Positions 37,882 through 47,162 of a stretch of DNA of 64,000 nucleotides are shown one piece after another; positions within the stretch are counted from its first letter, which is position 1; each line of letters begins with the position of its first letter. The DNA is from Phycisphaerae bacterium (lineage in GTDB: Bacteria; Planctomycetota; Phycisphaerae; Phycisphaerales; SM1A02), in the NCBI GenBank assembly GCA_002716385.1, contig PBAX01000014.1, forward strand, positions 62,001 through 126,000, read 5' to 3'. The notes under the pieces are model-generated. The model had not been told where the DNA came from. It saw only the letters and a list, made by a program, of their open reading frames with translations, and did no database searches. Position numbers and translations under genes: made by a program.

Positions 37882-39435
37882 TCAGTTACAAAGACCCCAT
37901 TGGTCGACGACAAACAGCAGATCGTTCACATCCGTCTTGCCGTCCCCCTGGACATCGCCAACACCGGTGCCCCAGTTGTTGATGACGTTCAGCAGATCAT
38001 TGACGTCGATGATGCCACTGCCGTCCAGATCGGGCAGGCAATCGGCGTCGTAGATCTCGATCGGCAGCCCCGGAGTCATGTCCTTGCCGATGAAACCGGG
38101 ATAGTCGATGCCGAATCGGCTTGCTCTGAATGTCCGATTGGTGGTGGAGAATCCGCCCTGTCCAGCAGGCAGATCACCCTGTGACAGGACACCCGTGCTG
38201 GTATCCGGATTGTGATAGAACCAGACAATATCTCCAGCATCCGTAATCTCGAAGAATTCCCCCCACGGGCCACTGCAGATGATCGTGTTTCCATTCGGAA
38301 GACGCTCCGCACCGGAGATGAAGGACGCATAGAAGTCGGTCGGCTCATCGGCCATGTAGACGATTTCCGGTTCGGCCGGACCGTACATGCCGTCACTGCC
38401 CATCTCGTAGGTTCCATCTGCCAGAATCGGAGGTGTGATCTCCTCGACCGTCGTGAAGGCGCCTTCCGGTCGATTGCGACCGTTGTTGAATATCAGGATG
38501 TTCCCTTCACCGGGATAGCCTTCGGGAATCCAGCGGGCATCGTGCTGTCCCCACAACACCCGATCGTCCGCAGAGGCATTTCGGGAATACACCGAGGCAT
38601 TCCCCCATCGATAGAGGATGTCACCAGCCGGGCCGGCAGCCTCCTCGGTGGTCGTGCTGTGATCGATGATCCAGAACTCGCCCAGGCGGTGCATGTTGAT
38701 CATGATCTGATCGAGTTGCGGGTTGTAATGGAGGGAATTGGCATGAAGCCAGTCTCCGTCATAGAGCCCGGTGTCGTAGTTGATGTGCATCTTGCCCGGA
38801 CTCTCATTCGGATCGCCGTAGTTGGGCAGGCTTGCATTGTGGTTCTGGACGAGATGGTCCCAGGCATGCCATTCCCACACGATGTCCCCGGTGTCGAATC
38901 CGGTCGGTGTCACCTCGATCACATGTTCCGGCCACAGCTCGCCATCCTGCATCGTCCCGGGCTCCCGGCCGGCGGCGATGCATTCCTCCTCGGTCTTCAT
39001 CTCCCAGGCAAGAATCAACACATTGCCATTGGGAAGTGGCTGGATGTCATGGTGCGACTTGTACTGTCCGAATTCGGAATATCGAAAGGACCACTCGAGT
39101 GTTCCATCCCAGTTGAATCGCTCGACCTGACCTCCTTGCCCGCCGGCAACGAAATCGGAGTTGCCAGCAGCCTGTCCGGTCCGCAGCAGCGAACCATCCT
39201 CAAGCAGGTAGGCCGCTACACCCGGGAGTAGTGTGGATTCCCATTCATTGACCACTCGCCCATCGTTGTCGAGGAGATAGGTCTTGTATGTGTTCAATGG
39301 GGAAAAGAGCGTGTAGCCCGGATAGGCAGAGGAATCGTGTTTCAGAATGCCAACCGTACGTTCGGCTTGAGCAGCCATGGATCCAAAGACCAGCAACAGA
39401 CCACCGACCAACAAACGAGAACCGTCAAGTTTCAT
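37882..39435 (-). CDS. Arylsulfotransferase-like secreted protein with dockerin-like C-terminus
   Basis: 517 residues. The signal peptide (LLVGGLLLVFGSMAAQA) is followed by an arylsulfotransferase (ASST)-type beta-propeller with its repeating L.dNG..l (SHHDIQPLPNGNVLILAWEM; NGNTIICSGPWGEFFEITDAGDIVW) and His-containing DWLHANSLHYNPQLDQIMINM blocks. Known members move sulfate between phenolic compounds without PAPS. Two F-hands of a dockerin-like module end the protein (DLDGSGIIDVNDLLNVINNWG; DVQGDGKTDVNDLLFVVDQWG). The ATG at 39435 follows a purine run containing GAGGAAGAGAG. It is divergent from another dockerin gene across 379 bases. Exported; the true substrate is unknown. Confidence 0.82.
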   Translation of the reverse strand: MKLDGSRLLVGGLLLVFGSMAAQAERTVGILKHDSSAYPGYTLFSPLNTYKTYLLDNDGRVVNEWESTLLPGVAAYLLEDGSLLRTGQAAGNSDFVAGGQGGQVERFNWDGTLEWSFRYSEFGQYKSHHDIQPLPNGNVLILAWEMKTEEECIAAGREPGTMQDGELWPEHVIEVTPTGFDTGDIVWEWHAWDHLVQNHNASLPNYGDPNESPGKMHINYDTGLYDGDWLHANSLHYNPQLDQIMINMHRLGEFWIIDHSTTTEEAAGPAGDILYRWGNASVYSRNASADDRVLWGQHDARWIPEGYPGEGNILIFNNGRNRPEGAFTTVEEITPPILADGTYEMGSDGMYGPAEPEIVYMADEPTDFYASFISGAERLPNGNTIICSGPWGEFFEITDAGDIVWFYHNPDTSTGVLSQGDLPAGQGGFSTTNRTFRASRFGIDYPGFIGKDMTPGLPIEIYDADCLPDLDGSGIIDVNDLLNVINNWGTGVGDVQGDGKTDVNDLLFVVDQWGLCN

Positions 39436-39814
39436 CTTTCTCTCTTCCTCTCTTCCTCTCTGGATAGCTACAAAAACGGACATACAAGTATTCCCCCCGA
39501 ATCCGGTTTCTGATGCCCTAAAGTCAGAAATCCGGCCAACTTCTGGCTGAACCCAAAGCTCACAAAGCGACTCTGGCTTCCTTCATAAAACCGCAAAAAG
39601 TGGACTTTTAGCCGTGGATAACTCCGCTTGAACCTCGATTATCAACCCTTGAGGGGCATTACTCCTTTGGCCATGGTGATTTGGGCAATTGACGCTCCAC
39701 GAGGGTCCGGAAATCCGCTAATTTCAGGGGTGGAAGAAAGAGACGCTGGGGGGAGGACTGCCGATGTGGGTGGCCTCACCACTTGGCGAAAAGAGAGAGA
39801 AGAGAGAGGCAATC
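39436..39814. other. Divergent promoter region between two dockerin genes
   Basis: 379 bases with no supported gene. Contains an imperfect inverted repeat (CCGGTTTCTGA at 39503-39513 with TCAGAAATCCGG at 39524-39535). Purine-rich runs lie just upstream of both starts, AGAGAGGAAGAG on the minus strand near 39440-39465 and GAGAGAGAAGAGAGAG near 39792-39808, which supply the ribosome-binding sites. A possible minus-strand -35/-10 pair (TTGATA - 18 - TTATCC) was seen near 39640 and is weak. Confidence 0.55.
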
Positions 39815-42259
39815 ATGTCAATCAACAGGTTTGGAATCGCCACAGCTATCGCTGCTGGCGGCATTCTGGCTGCCCCAGCATTGGGTGGCCTCACGGGTTT
39901 GAGCTACGAATACGTCAGTTCAACACTGGACGAAGCGGACTACTGGACAGTACGTGTCTACGCGGACATGGGTGCTGGTGAGCGTCTCGATGCGGTCGCC
40001 GGTAACGGCGCCCAGTCGAAGGTCGTCTCGACCACTGCCTCCTTCTATCAGAATTCAAATGGCGGTCCTACTTCCAAGGAACTGAACTGTGGCTTCTTCG
40101 GCTTCGTCCCCTCCATGGAATGGGACTCCTATGTCACGATCGGCTGCCTCTGTCAGGACGGCAGCCCGTTCCCAGAAAATGCCTTGAGCAACATCGGCAT
40201 CGAGTGGGACAACTTCGAGAACAACGGTGGAACGATTGACGCCAACAACGGAACCTGGTTCGTCACAGCTGATGACGCACAAGGTGGTTCCGCCACTCAC
40301 AATTCTGTCGATGGCGCCACCAACGGCGTCCTCATCGGCCAGTTCACCATTCTTGGTGACGCCAGCTCCTCGATGACCTTCGAAGCACTCTTCCAGGGTC
40401 GAGAGGCCGATGGCACCACATCCTGGCAGACCGCTGGTTCCATCGTTATTCCAGCACCAGCTGGTCCGCTCGACTGCAACGACAACGGTGCAGAGGACAG
40501 CGATGACATCGCCGACGGCACCAGTGAAGACTGCAACGCCAACGGCGTACCTGACGAATGCGACCTCGACGAAGGTGTTGCCACTGACTGCAACGGCAAC
40601 GGCACACCCGACTCCTGCGACATCGCCGATGGCTCCGCCAGCGACTGCGATGGCAATGGCACACCTGACTCCTGCGATATCGACGCCGGCGCCGCCGACT
40701 GCGATGGCAACGGTGTCCTGGACAGCTGCGACCTCGATAACGGCGCAGCCGACTGCAACGGCAACTCCATTCTCGACGCCTGCGACATCGCCAGTGGTTC
40801 CTCCGAAGACTGCGATGGCGACGGCACACCCGATGAGTGCGAGACCGACTCAGACGGCGACGGCACCATCGACGACTGCGAGTACACCGCTTATCGAAAT
40901 GTCAACCTTGGTGAGACATATGACACCGCATTCGATGCGATCATGGCTGCTCGAAACGGTGACCTCATCGAAGGTGACACCCTCGCCGTGGCCAGTGAGA
41001 CCGACATCGACTTCATGGGCAAGAGCCTGTACATGGATGTTCTCGCACTCCAGAGCTCAAGCCCACTTGAGCTTGATACCTCTGCCGATATCGAACTGGG
41101 ACCAGGTTCCAGACTCGTGAATCCATACGTCGGCGACTATGCCACATTCAGTGGCGATGTCACTGGCCCATTCAGCGGCAATGCCGCAATCGGCGGCTGG
41201 TTCGAAGTCATCTTCAATGGGGATATTCGTGTCAGGCCTAATACCAGCCTCGAAATCATCACCGGTGACCTTCCTGGACTGGGCTCCGTTCTCAATGGCG
41301 ACATGCTCGTCATGAACAATGCATCAGTATGGAGCGAAGGTGATCTTTCCATCGATGGAACCTGCACCACACTCAGAGACAGCTCAGTCACTGCAGATGT
41401 GATTAGCAACAACGGTACTTTCAATGGTCAGGGAACGCTCAATTCGAATCTGTCCAACTCAAACACCTTTAAGTGCAACGGAACCACGGTTCTTACCGGT
41501 GATTGCGACAACGCAGCTGGAGCACTTATCTCGGTGAATGTGGGAACCATGTACTGCATGGGCAACGTCTTCAACGGCGGCACCATCATTGGTGACTTCA
41601 ACGATGGTCCTGTCCGTGGAGGCAGCGAGCCTGGATTCGGCGATGGCATGAACATCGGCGGCAACTATGCCACCGGTCCTGATGCATCGCTCACCTTCGC
41701 ACATGAGAACTGGAAGCTTTCGGTCGGTGGCCACTTTGACGTCGCCATCAACGACAGCACCAAGTTCAACATGGGGCTGGCTACCATCCGGATGTACGAT
41801 TCCGGCAGTGGCATCAGCACCATGGAAGCCATGTCTCAGGATCTCGGTGAGACCTTCGACGGTCTTGATTCCTCGATCGTCGACAACTTCCCGCTGGGTA
41901 CGCTTGAGATCAACGGCCATGTCATGGTCGTCGACGACCGTACCAACACGGAGAACGGCGACGAGATCGTCTACGTGAAGACCCTGGTCGTCGAGGCCGG
42001 CGCGACCTTCGATGCCAACGGTCGAACCGTCTGGTGCGAGGAGATCATCAACAACGGCACCATCCTCGGTGACGTCGATGTGATCGATCCAGAGGTCCCA
42101 TGCGATGGCAACCTCAACGGCGATGATGTCGTCAACATCGACGACCTGCTCATCATCCTCAGTGACTGGGGTGGAACAGGTGGCGATGCCAACGGTGATG
42201 GTCAGACCAACATCGATGACATTCTGGTCGTTCTTGGCAATTGGGGCTCATGCTTCTGA
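39815..42259 (+). CDS. Large secreted Asp/Cys-repeat protein with dockerin-like C-terminus
   Basis: 814 residues. The signal peptide is MSINRFGIATAIAAGGILAAPALGG. Residues about 25-215 form a beta-rich domain with LSYEYVSS, VYADMGAGERLDAVAG and VPSMEWDSY, similar in layout to PEP-CTERM-family secreted domains. Residues 220-355 are seven DCNGNGxPDxCDIADG-type repeats that probably bind calcium, like thrombospondin type 3 repeats. A long parallel beta-helix/repeat region (about 370-740, with NGTFNGQGTLNSNLSNSNTF) follows, and a two-F-hand dockerin-like module (NLNGDDVVNIDDLLIILSDWG; DANGDGQTNIDDILVVLGNWG) ends the protein. The ATG at 39815 has a purine-rich Shine-Dalgarno; an upstream ATG at 39764 gives no signal peptide. 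Function unknown; extracellular or surface structural role likely. Confidence 0.85.
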   Translation: MSINRFGIATAIAAGGILAAPALGGLTGLSYEYVSSTLDEADYWTVRVYADMGAGERLDAVAGNGAQSKVVSTTASFYQNSNGGPTSKELNCGFFGFVPSMEWDSYVTIGCLCQDGSPFPENALSNIGIEWDNFENNGGTIDANNGTWFVTADDAQGGSATHNSVDGATNGVLIGQFTILGDASSSMTFEALFQGREADGTTSWQTAGSIVIPAPAGPLDCNDNGAEDSDDIADGTSEDCNANGVPDECDLDEGVATDCNGNGTPDSCDIADGSASDCDGNGTPDSCDIDAGAADCDGNGVLDSCDLDNGAADCNGNSILDACDIASGSSEDCDGDGTPDECETDSDGDGTIDDCEYTAYRNVNLGETYDTAFDAIMAARNGDLIEGDTLAVASETDIDFMGKSLYMDVLALQSSSPLELDTSADIELGPGSRLVNPYVGDYATFSGDVTGPFSGNAAIGGWFEVIFNGDIRVRPNTSLEIITGDLPGLGSVLNGDMLVMNNASVWSEGDLSIDGTCTTLRDSSVTADVISNNGTFNGQGTLNSNLSNSNTFKCNGTTVLTGDCDNAAGALISVNVGTMYCMGNVFNGGTIIGDFNDGPVRGGSEPGFGDGMNIGGNYATGPDASLTFAHENWKLSVGGHFDVAINDSTKFNMGLATIRMYDSGSGISTMEAMSQDLGETFDGLDSSIVDNFPLGTLEINGHVMVVDDRTNTENGDEIVYVKTLVVEAGATFDANGRTVWCEEIINNGTILGDVDVIDPEVPCDGNLNGDDVVNIDDLLIILSDWGGTGGDANGDGQTNIDDILVVLGNWGSCF
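40472..40884 (+). repeat. Seven DCNGNG-type coding repeats
   Basis: Units of 17-19 residues (51-57 bases) each begin Asp-Cys-Asn/Asp and contain PDSCDI or PDECDL, within the 814-residue secreted protein. The same unit type recurs in the 1272-residue protein at 13915, and the repeated Asp/Asn spacing suits calcium binding. Confidence 0.85.
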
Positions 42260-42309
42260 TTGCTACTCTCGATGGAAGTCCATGACGACTTCCACGTCTT
42301 GATTCCAAG

Positions 42310-42341
42310 GGGTGTGCAACTTCGGTTGCACACCCTTTTTT
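42310..42341 (+). terminator. Rho-independent terminator with a UUCG loop
   Basis: Eleven perfect pairs (42310-42320 with 42325-42335) closed by a TTCG tetraloop, then T6. It serves the 814-residue protein gene. Confidence 0.93.
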
Positions 42342-42350
42342 CATCAAGAC

Positions 42351-42986
42351 TCAACGATGGCCATCGAGCCACTCCACCACGGTATCGATGACGTTCGGGT
42401 TGGACATGATGGTCGAATGGCCCGCCTTGATCGCGATGTGATCATCCACCGAATCGTGCCTGGTTTCATCCAGCATGAGAGTGCCATCATTGGCACATCC
42501 CTTGTCGAATATCCCTGCCCAAAACAGGATCCATGTATAAGGGAGACTGGACCAGGCCAATCCTCGGGTTCCTCCCACGATGAGTGACGGGCGAGGTGGA
42601 TCGGGCCATCGTTCGGGACAGGCGAGCTCCATCAACGCCGGACCGAACAGGAACCGCAGTCCCGGCAGCTTATGGGCCCATCGAGCAGCCCGGGAACCCT
42701 GGTTCGGCGGTGCAACCATCACGCAACCTCTCCACTGGAATCGATCCGCGAGCTGGCGAACGATGATGCCCCCCATGGAATGGGTCACCACGAAGAGTTC
42801 ACGATTAGGCAGATCCGACTCGATCAACGTCGCGACTTGTTCCGCGGATTCGATGATCGACTGCTTGCGACTGGCGTAGGTCGTCCACCAGGTGTCCCAG
42901 CCCTCCGATTCCAGACGCCGTTTCAACCGACGCATGGAATGACGGGTTCTTGCCAGACCATGCAGGAGGACGACAGTGGGAGCCAT
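42351..42986 (-). CDS. Alpha/beta-hydrolase (lipase/PGAP1-like)
   Basis: 211 residues. PTVVLLHGLARTRHSM (oxyanion region), VVTHSMGGIIVRQLADRF (nucleophile elbow, Ser in THSMGG), PNQGSRAARWAHKL and DDHIAIKAGHSTIM (catalytic His) give a full triad outline. Of the candidates, triacylglycerol lipase/PGAP1-type esterases have this N-terminal HGLARTxxSM wording. The protein is cytoplasmic or peripheral, and its substrate is unknown. Start 42986 (MAPTVVLLHG) is preferred by family length; an ATG at 43013 adds nine residues. It is convergent with the dockerin gene and divergent from hisS. Confidence 0.85.
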   Translation of the reverse strand: MAPTVVLLHGLARTRHSMRRLKRRLESEGWDTWWTTYASRKQSIIESAEQVATLIESDLPNRELFVVTHSMGGIIVRQLADRFQWRGCVMVAPPNQGSRAARWAHKLPGLRFLFGPALMELACPERWPDPPRPSLIVGGTRGLAWSSLPYTWILFWAGIFDKGCANDGTLMLDETRHDSVDDHIAIKAGHSTIMSNPNVIDTVVEWLDGHR

Positions 42987-43068
42987 GGTCTGCCAGTCTC
43001 TCTGACGAGCCATACCCTCGTCAAGATGTCCTCCAGAGCTCGTGGATCCGCATTCGCTCGGCAGCGGA

Positions 43069-43074
43069 TAGAAT
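43069..43074 (+). promoter_or_regulatory. -10-like TAGAAT for leaderless hisS
   Basis: TAGAAT ends 9 bases before the ATG at 43084. No Shine-Dalgarno lies between. Confidence 0.45.
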
Positions 43075-43083
43075 CAACATCAG

Positions 43084-44409
43084 ATGGCTTCATCCAAAGG
43101 CAACATCTTTCAGGCACCTCGTGGAACGCGGGATTTCTTCCCGACCGAGATGGCGATGCGTCGCTACATCGAAGCATGCTGGCGTGATGCCTCGATCCAG
43201 TTCGGTTTTCAGGAAATCGACGGACCCACCTACGAACATCTCGACCTCTACACCGTGAAGTCCGGACCCGGCATCGTGAGTGAACTGTTCAGCTTCAAGC
43301 GAAGCGGCGGTGAAACTGAATATGCCCTGCGACCCGAGTTCACGCCGACTCTTGCGAGAATGGCCGTTGCCCGCGGCAACGCCCTTCCCGTACCGACGAA
43401 ATGGTTCTCGATGCCGTGTCTGTTCCGGGCCGAACGCCCGCAAAGAGGTCGATTGCGTGAACACTTCCAATGGAACGTCGACATCCTGGGCCTCTCGAAC
43501 GCCGATACCGACGCGGAACTGATCTCCGTGGCCATCGCCGGGCTCGAGAAACTGGGACTCGATCCCTCCATGGTCCAGGTCAAGTACAGCCATCGTGACG
43601 TGGTCGCGAAACTGCTCTCCGGACTCGGCGTGACCGACGACCATCTTCCAGCAGCCTTCGATCTGCTCGACAAACGTGACAAGATGCCGGCTGACGTCTT
43701 CACTGAGAAGGCCTCCGAGCTCGGACTCGATTCGACCGCGGTCGAACGATTCGATCAACTGGCACATGCCACCACTCAGCCAGGTGCCCACCCATCGACG
43801 CTTGGTGAACTTGATCCCGATGATCTCGAACAACTGGTCGCCATCCATGAAGCGCTGGTGCATCATGGAATCACCGACTGGTGTCATGTCGATCTGGGCA
43901 TCGTGCGAGGACTGGCCTACTACACGGGGACCGTCTTCGAGATCCATGAGACATCGGGTGCCGAACGGGCTATCGCCGGCGGTGGTCGGTACGACCATCT
44001 CGTCGAACTCTTCGGAGGACCCGCCACACCCGCCTGCGGTTTCGGCATGGGTGATGTGGTGCTGTCGTTGGTTCTTCAGGATCGTGGGCTGCTGGACACC
44101 GAATCGCTTCTTCCAAGACCGGATGCCTTCGTTGTCTGCGCCGATGATGGTGCAGCCGATCAGATGGTTCCAGTTCTCGCGAGACTGAGGCAGCGTGGAC
44201 TCCACGCACGTCGCTCGTACAAGAGCACTCGCAACATGGGCAAGCTACTCAAGGAAGCCGGTCAGCATCGTTCAAGATGCGCCGTCATTCTCGGCCGTGA
44301 ATTTCAGGATGGCATCGTCATCGTCAAGGATCTCGATGCCGGCGAACAGCATGACGTACCGCTCACCGAACTCGAGTCGACCGTGATCAGGTTGCTGAAG
44401 ACGTCATGA
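43084..44409 (+). CDS. hisS: Histidyl-tRNA synthetase
   Basis: 441-residue class II aminoacyl-tRNA synthetase that charges tRNA-His. Motif 1 is in the FQAPRGTRDFFP region, motif 2 in CLFRAERPQRGRLREHFQWNVDILG, and the His-binding blocks are GLAYYTGTVFEIH and AGGGRYDHLVELFGG with motif 3. The C-terminal anticodon-binding domain follows (RLRQRGLHARRSYKSTRNMGKLLKEA). Complete and of standard length. Its stop overlaps the start of the futalosine hydrolase gene by ATGA, an unexpected pairing with no known functional link. Confidence 0.97.
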   Translation: MASSKGNIFQAPRGTRDFFPTEMAMRRYIEACWRDASIQFGFQEIDGPTYEHLDLYTVKSGPGIVSELFSFKRSGGETEYALRPEFTPTLARMAVARGNALPVPTKWFSMPCLFRAERPQRGRLREHFQWNVDILGLSNADTDAELISVAIAGLEKLGLDPSMVQVKYSHRDVVAKLLSGLGVTDDHLPAAFDLLDKRDKMPADVFTEKASELGLDSTAVERFDQLAHATTQPGAHPSTLGELDPDDLEQLVAIHEALVHHGITDWCHVDLGIVRGLAYYTGTVFEIHETSGAERAIAGGGRYDHLVELFGGPATPACGFGMGDVVLSLVLQDRGLLDTESLLPRPDAFVVCADDGAADQMVPVLARLRQRGLHARRSYKSTRNMGKLLKEAGQHRSRCAVILGREFQDGIVIVKDLDAGEQHDVPLTELESTVIRLLKTS

Positions 44410-45035
44410 GAGCGTTGATCATCACAGCTGTTCAGGCGGAGGCCGAGGCCATCGGCCAATTGTCGGATACCACCGTTGTCGCTGGCGGTGTCGGTAGAAC
44501 CAATGCCGCGGCCTCGACCACAAGATGTCTTCTGGAGGATGGCCCCTTTTCAATGGTGATCAGTGCTGGAATCGCGGGCATTCTTCCCGGCAACGACCTC
44601 GAGGTCGGGGATGTCCTGCTGGCCAATGAATGCGTCTACATGGAAGAGGGCATAGAAACCCCCGAGGGCTTCCAGGATCTGGATGCCATGGGTTTCCCAC
44701 TGGGCGAGTTCAGGGGAAACCATGTTCCGGTCGATGGCCCATTGCTTGAGAAATGCCCTGCCCATCTGCCAAGAGGACCAATTGCCACGGTGGCGACCTG
44801 TTCCGGGACGGATGAACTCGCCAGTCTCGTCGAGAAGAGAACCGGTGCGATGGCGGAGGCCATGGAAGGCGCGGCCGTCCTCCATGCTGCCGGCCTACTC
44901 GGTGTGCCGGGCCTCGAGATCCGATCCATGAGTAATTTCACCGGTCATCGATCCGCTCAGCAATGGGATATTCCCAAGGCACTCGAGTCGCTTCGTAACA
45001 CCGTCGAAGCGATCGTGTCCTCGTTCAAAGACTGA
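44406..45035 (+). CDS. mqnB: Futalosine hydrolase-like nucleosidase
   Basis: 209-residue nucleoside phosphorylase/hydrolase-fold protein. Early AEAEAIG, then SAGIAG and GDVLLANECVYMEEGIETPEG, and the C-terminal EAMEGAAVLHAAGLLGVPGLEIRSMSNFTG with QQWDIPKAL are the wording of futalosine hydrolase, which removes hypoxanthine in the futalosine route to menaquinone. A general methylthioadenosine/SAH nucleosidase is the alternative, but the WDIPKAL ending favours futalosine. The active-site Glu in EAMEG is present. No other mqn gene is in the window. Coupled to hisS. Confidence 0.85.
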   Translation: MRALIITAVQAEAEAIGQLSDTTVVAGGVGRTNAAASTTRCLLEDGPFSMVISAGIAGILPGNDLEVGDVLLANECVYMEEGIETPEGFQDLDAMGFPLGEFRGNHVPVDGPLLEKCPAHLPRGPIATVATCSGTDELASLVEKRTGAMAEAMEGAAVLHAAGLLGVPGLEIRSMSNFTGHRSAQQWDIPKALESLRNTVEAIVSSFKD

Positions 45036-45210
45036 TTCAACAATCAAAAAATAGGGCCACTAATCCCCCCATCTCATCCAGTCCGTTTCAAGGGCATGGC
45101 TCGTTCAATCCTCTGAAAGAGCCCACTTCAGACGAGGGTTGTCATCGCCGACCCCAACTAGGTCTTCATCCCCTGCCTATTGCACCCTTCTCCAAAGGAC
45201 TGGAGCCATC

Positions 45211-46428
45211 ATGCGTCTGCAACTGGGTCGCCCGACAGGACGACCAATAGCCATTGATCTTGGTTTCTCCGCCACGCGGCTTCTGCAGCGAGGCGGCTCC
45301 GAGGACAGAAACATCATTGCAGCAGACGAGATCCCCGTTCCGGATGAGTATGGTGAGGATCCGGTCCGAAGGCTGGCCCATCTCGCCGATGAACTACCCC
45401 GGGTTCTGAGGGAAGGGGCGTTTAGAGGCAAGCGTGTCATGCTCGCGATGCCAGCCTGCGCAACCACCATCCAGCACATGCAGCTGGATGCCTCGGAGAT
45501 TCGCAATCCGGATCTGGCGATCCAGACCAAGCTCCATTCCTGTGAAGGGGAGCAGATGGCTCGATGGATCGATGTGACCGACATACACCGCAATGGAAAG
45601 CCCCAATCCGAAATCATCTGCCTGGCTATCTCCAGAGATCTCGTTATGCAGCATGTCGAGATGCTCCATGCCCTGAAGCTGGACATCGTCGGAGTCCATA
45701 CGCAGCCGATCATGCTGGCGGCATCCTTCAATCATCTCAATCGCCGCGCCAACGACAACGAGCAGGCCACGCTGTATGTGGATCTTGGCTACGGAGGCAC
45801 CACGATCGCCATCACCCACGGCATGCAGGTTGTCTTCGCCAGACGAGTACCCGTCGGTGGGTGGCACTTCGATCGTTCCATTTCCAGATCATTGAACTGC
45901 GATCTGGCTGCCGCCCGCGCACATAGATTGGCATTGACCACACCCGAACCGTCAAAGGTCAGAACGGGAGATGAGAAATCCGAACCAGGCAGCAGTGGTG
46001 TCGCCATGCTGGATGCGGCGATTCGACAGGCTGGCGGACATCGGGAACGTCGCAGCGGTCAACAGCCAAGTGGCACCAGCGGCGCTGTCGCAGCAGCCAG
46101 CATGCCGCCTTCAAGCATCGATCTCTCCGAACTGCTGGAGACACTGGTGGATGAGATATCCCTGTGCATCCGCTACCACAAGGGGCTCTTCCCGCAGGCG
46201 TCCATAGGAAGATCAATCTTCGTGGGCGGTGAATCACGACAATCGTGGCTCTGCCGCCACATCGTTCAGGCGATCAAGCTACCCGGGCAGGCCGGCGACC
46301 CACTCTCCAGACTTCACACCGGCGATGACGCGACCGGCCTCATTGGTTGGGCCAATCGACCTCGACCCGAATGGAGCATCTGCGCCGGCCTTCTGGAACA
46401 CGGAAGCAATCGAAAGGTGAAGGTATGA
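45211..46428 (+). CDS. pilM: Type IV pilus assembly protein PilM-like
   Basis: 405-residue actin-like cytoplasmic protein that forms the inner-membrane platform with PilN. Actin-fold signs are AIDLGFSATRLLQ (phosphate 1), LYVDLGYGGTTIAI (phosphate 2) and FVGGESRQSWLCR (adenosine site). A Gly/Ser/Ala-rich segment (about residues 245-295, with SGTSGAVAAAS) interrupts the fold and is longer than usual. The ATG at 45211 has GGAG 6 bases upstream. First of five genes coupled by overlaps, so it sets operon expression. Family assignment is by fold pattern and operon order. Confidence 0.82.
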   Translation: MRLQLGRPTGRPIAIDLGFSATRLLQRGGSEDRNIIAADEIPVPDEYGEDPVRRLAHLADELPRVLREGAFRGKRVMLAMPACATTIQHMQLDASEIRNPDLAIQTKLHSCEGEQMARWIDVTDIHRNGKPQSEIICLAISRDLVMQHVEMLHALKLDIVGVHTQPIMLAASFNHLNRRANDNEQATLYVDLGYGGTTIAITHGMQVVFARRVPVGGWHFDRSISRSLNCDLAAARAHRLALTTPEPSKVRTGDEKSEPGSSGVAMLDAAIRQAGGHRERRSGQQPSGTSGAVAAASMPPSSIDLSELLETLVDEISLCIRYHKGLFPQASIGRSIFVGGESRQSWLCRHIVQAIKLPGQAGDPLSRLHTGDDATGLIGWANRPRPEWSICAGLLEHGSNRKVKV

Positions 46429-47162
46429 ACGACAGTTTTCTGCCGCTGGAGTACACCGAGCAGAAGATCGACCGTCGCACCCATGTGATGGCGATGCTTC
46501 TCTTCTTCATCGTGATGGGTGCCGTGTTCGCGGCATTCATGTGGAAACGCGATGAATGGAAACGTGTCGAGTCGGTCCGTCAGGAGATCGAGCAGCGATA
46601 CGAGGCGGCGGGCGTCGAGGTGGAGGAACTCATGGCCCTGAAGGTCGCCCAGCAAACGACCGTGAACCGGGCTGCGTTGGCGGCCGCACTGGTCGAGAAG
46701 GTGCCTCGCTCGATACTGCTTGCGGAACTGATCAACCACATGCCCCAGGGACTCGGTCTGTTGGAGTTCAAGCTGGAATCCAGCCGGATACTGCCGCCCA
46801 AGTCGGACAAGAACAAGTCCGCCAAGGGCCGAAAGTCCCGGTCCGGCACACGATCCGTTGGGGAGAAGTCCATTCCCAAGCCACCGCAGTATGACAGCCG
46901 AATTTCCCTGACAGGATTCGCACCAACCGATGTGCACGTCTCCGAGTTTCTTGCCGAGCTGAACGGCCATCCACTTCTTCGCGATGTGAATCTCGTCTCC
47001 TCCAAGGAGACCATCGAGGAGGACCGCACCATTCGTGAATTCAAGTTGACAGCCTCACTTCAGCAGAATGCAGATGTTCGAAGACTGGCTTCGGAAAACC
47101 CGGCTACATCGAGTTCCAGAAACGTATTCATCTCCTCGGGAGCTTCCAGCAATGATGAATAG
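46425..47162 (+). CDS. pilN: Type IV pilus assembly protein PilN-like
   Basis: 245 residues: cytoplasmic N-terminus (MNDSFLPLEYTEQKIDRRTH), which in PilN binds PilM, one transmembrane helix (VMAMLLFFIVMGAVFAAFMW), a coiled coil, and a PilN-type ferredoxin-like C-domain (ISLTGFAPTDVHVSEFLAELNGHPLLRDVNLVS). Between them is a basic, Ser/Lys-rich insertion of about 35 residues (KSDKNKSAKGRKSRSGTRS) not usual in the family. ATG overlaps the pilM stop (ATGA); the end overlaps pilO by 11 bases. Confidence 0.85.
   Translation: MNDSFLPLEYTEQKIDRRTHVMAMLLFFIVMGAVFAAFMWKRDEWKRVESVRQEIEQRYEAAGVEVEELMALKVAQQTTVNRAALAAALVEKVPRSILLAELINHMPQGLGLLEFKLESSRILPPKSDKNKSAKGRKSRSGTRSVGEKSIPKPPQYDSRISLTGFAPTDVHVSEFLAELNGHPLLRDVNLVSSKETIEEDRTIREFKLTASLQQNADVRRLASENPATSSSRNVFISSGASSNDE

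Noticed and set aside
39815-42259. CRISPR-like array suspected from regular DCNGNG repeats
   Set aside because: Repeats are coding, of varying length and diverging at silent sites, with no fixed spacer; they belong to a secreted protein.
43090-44205. Minus-strand open frame of 371 codons opposite hisS
   Set aside because: Shadow frame; hisS on the other strand is complete with all class II motifs.
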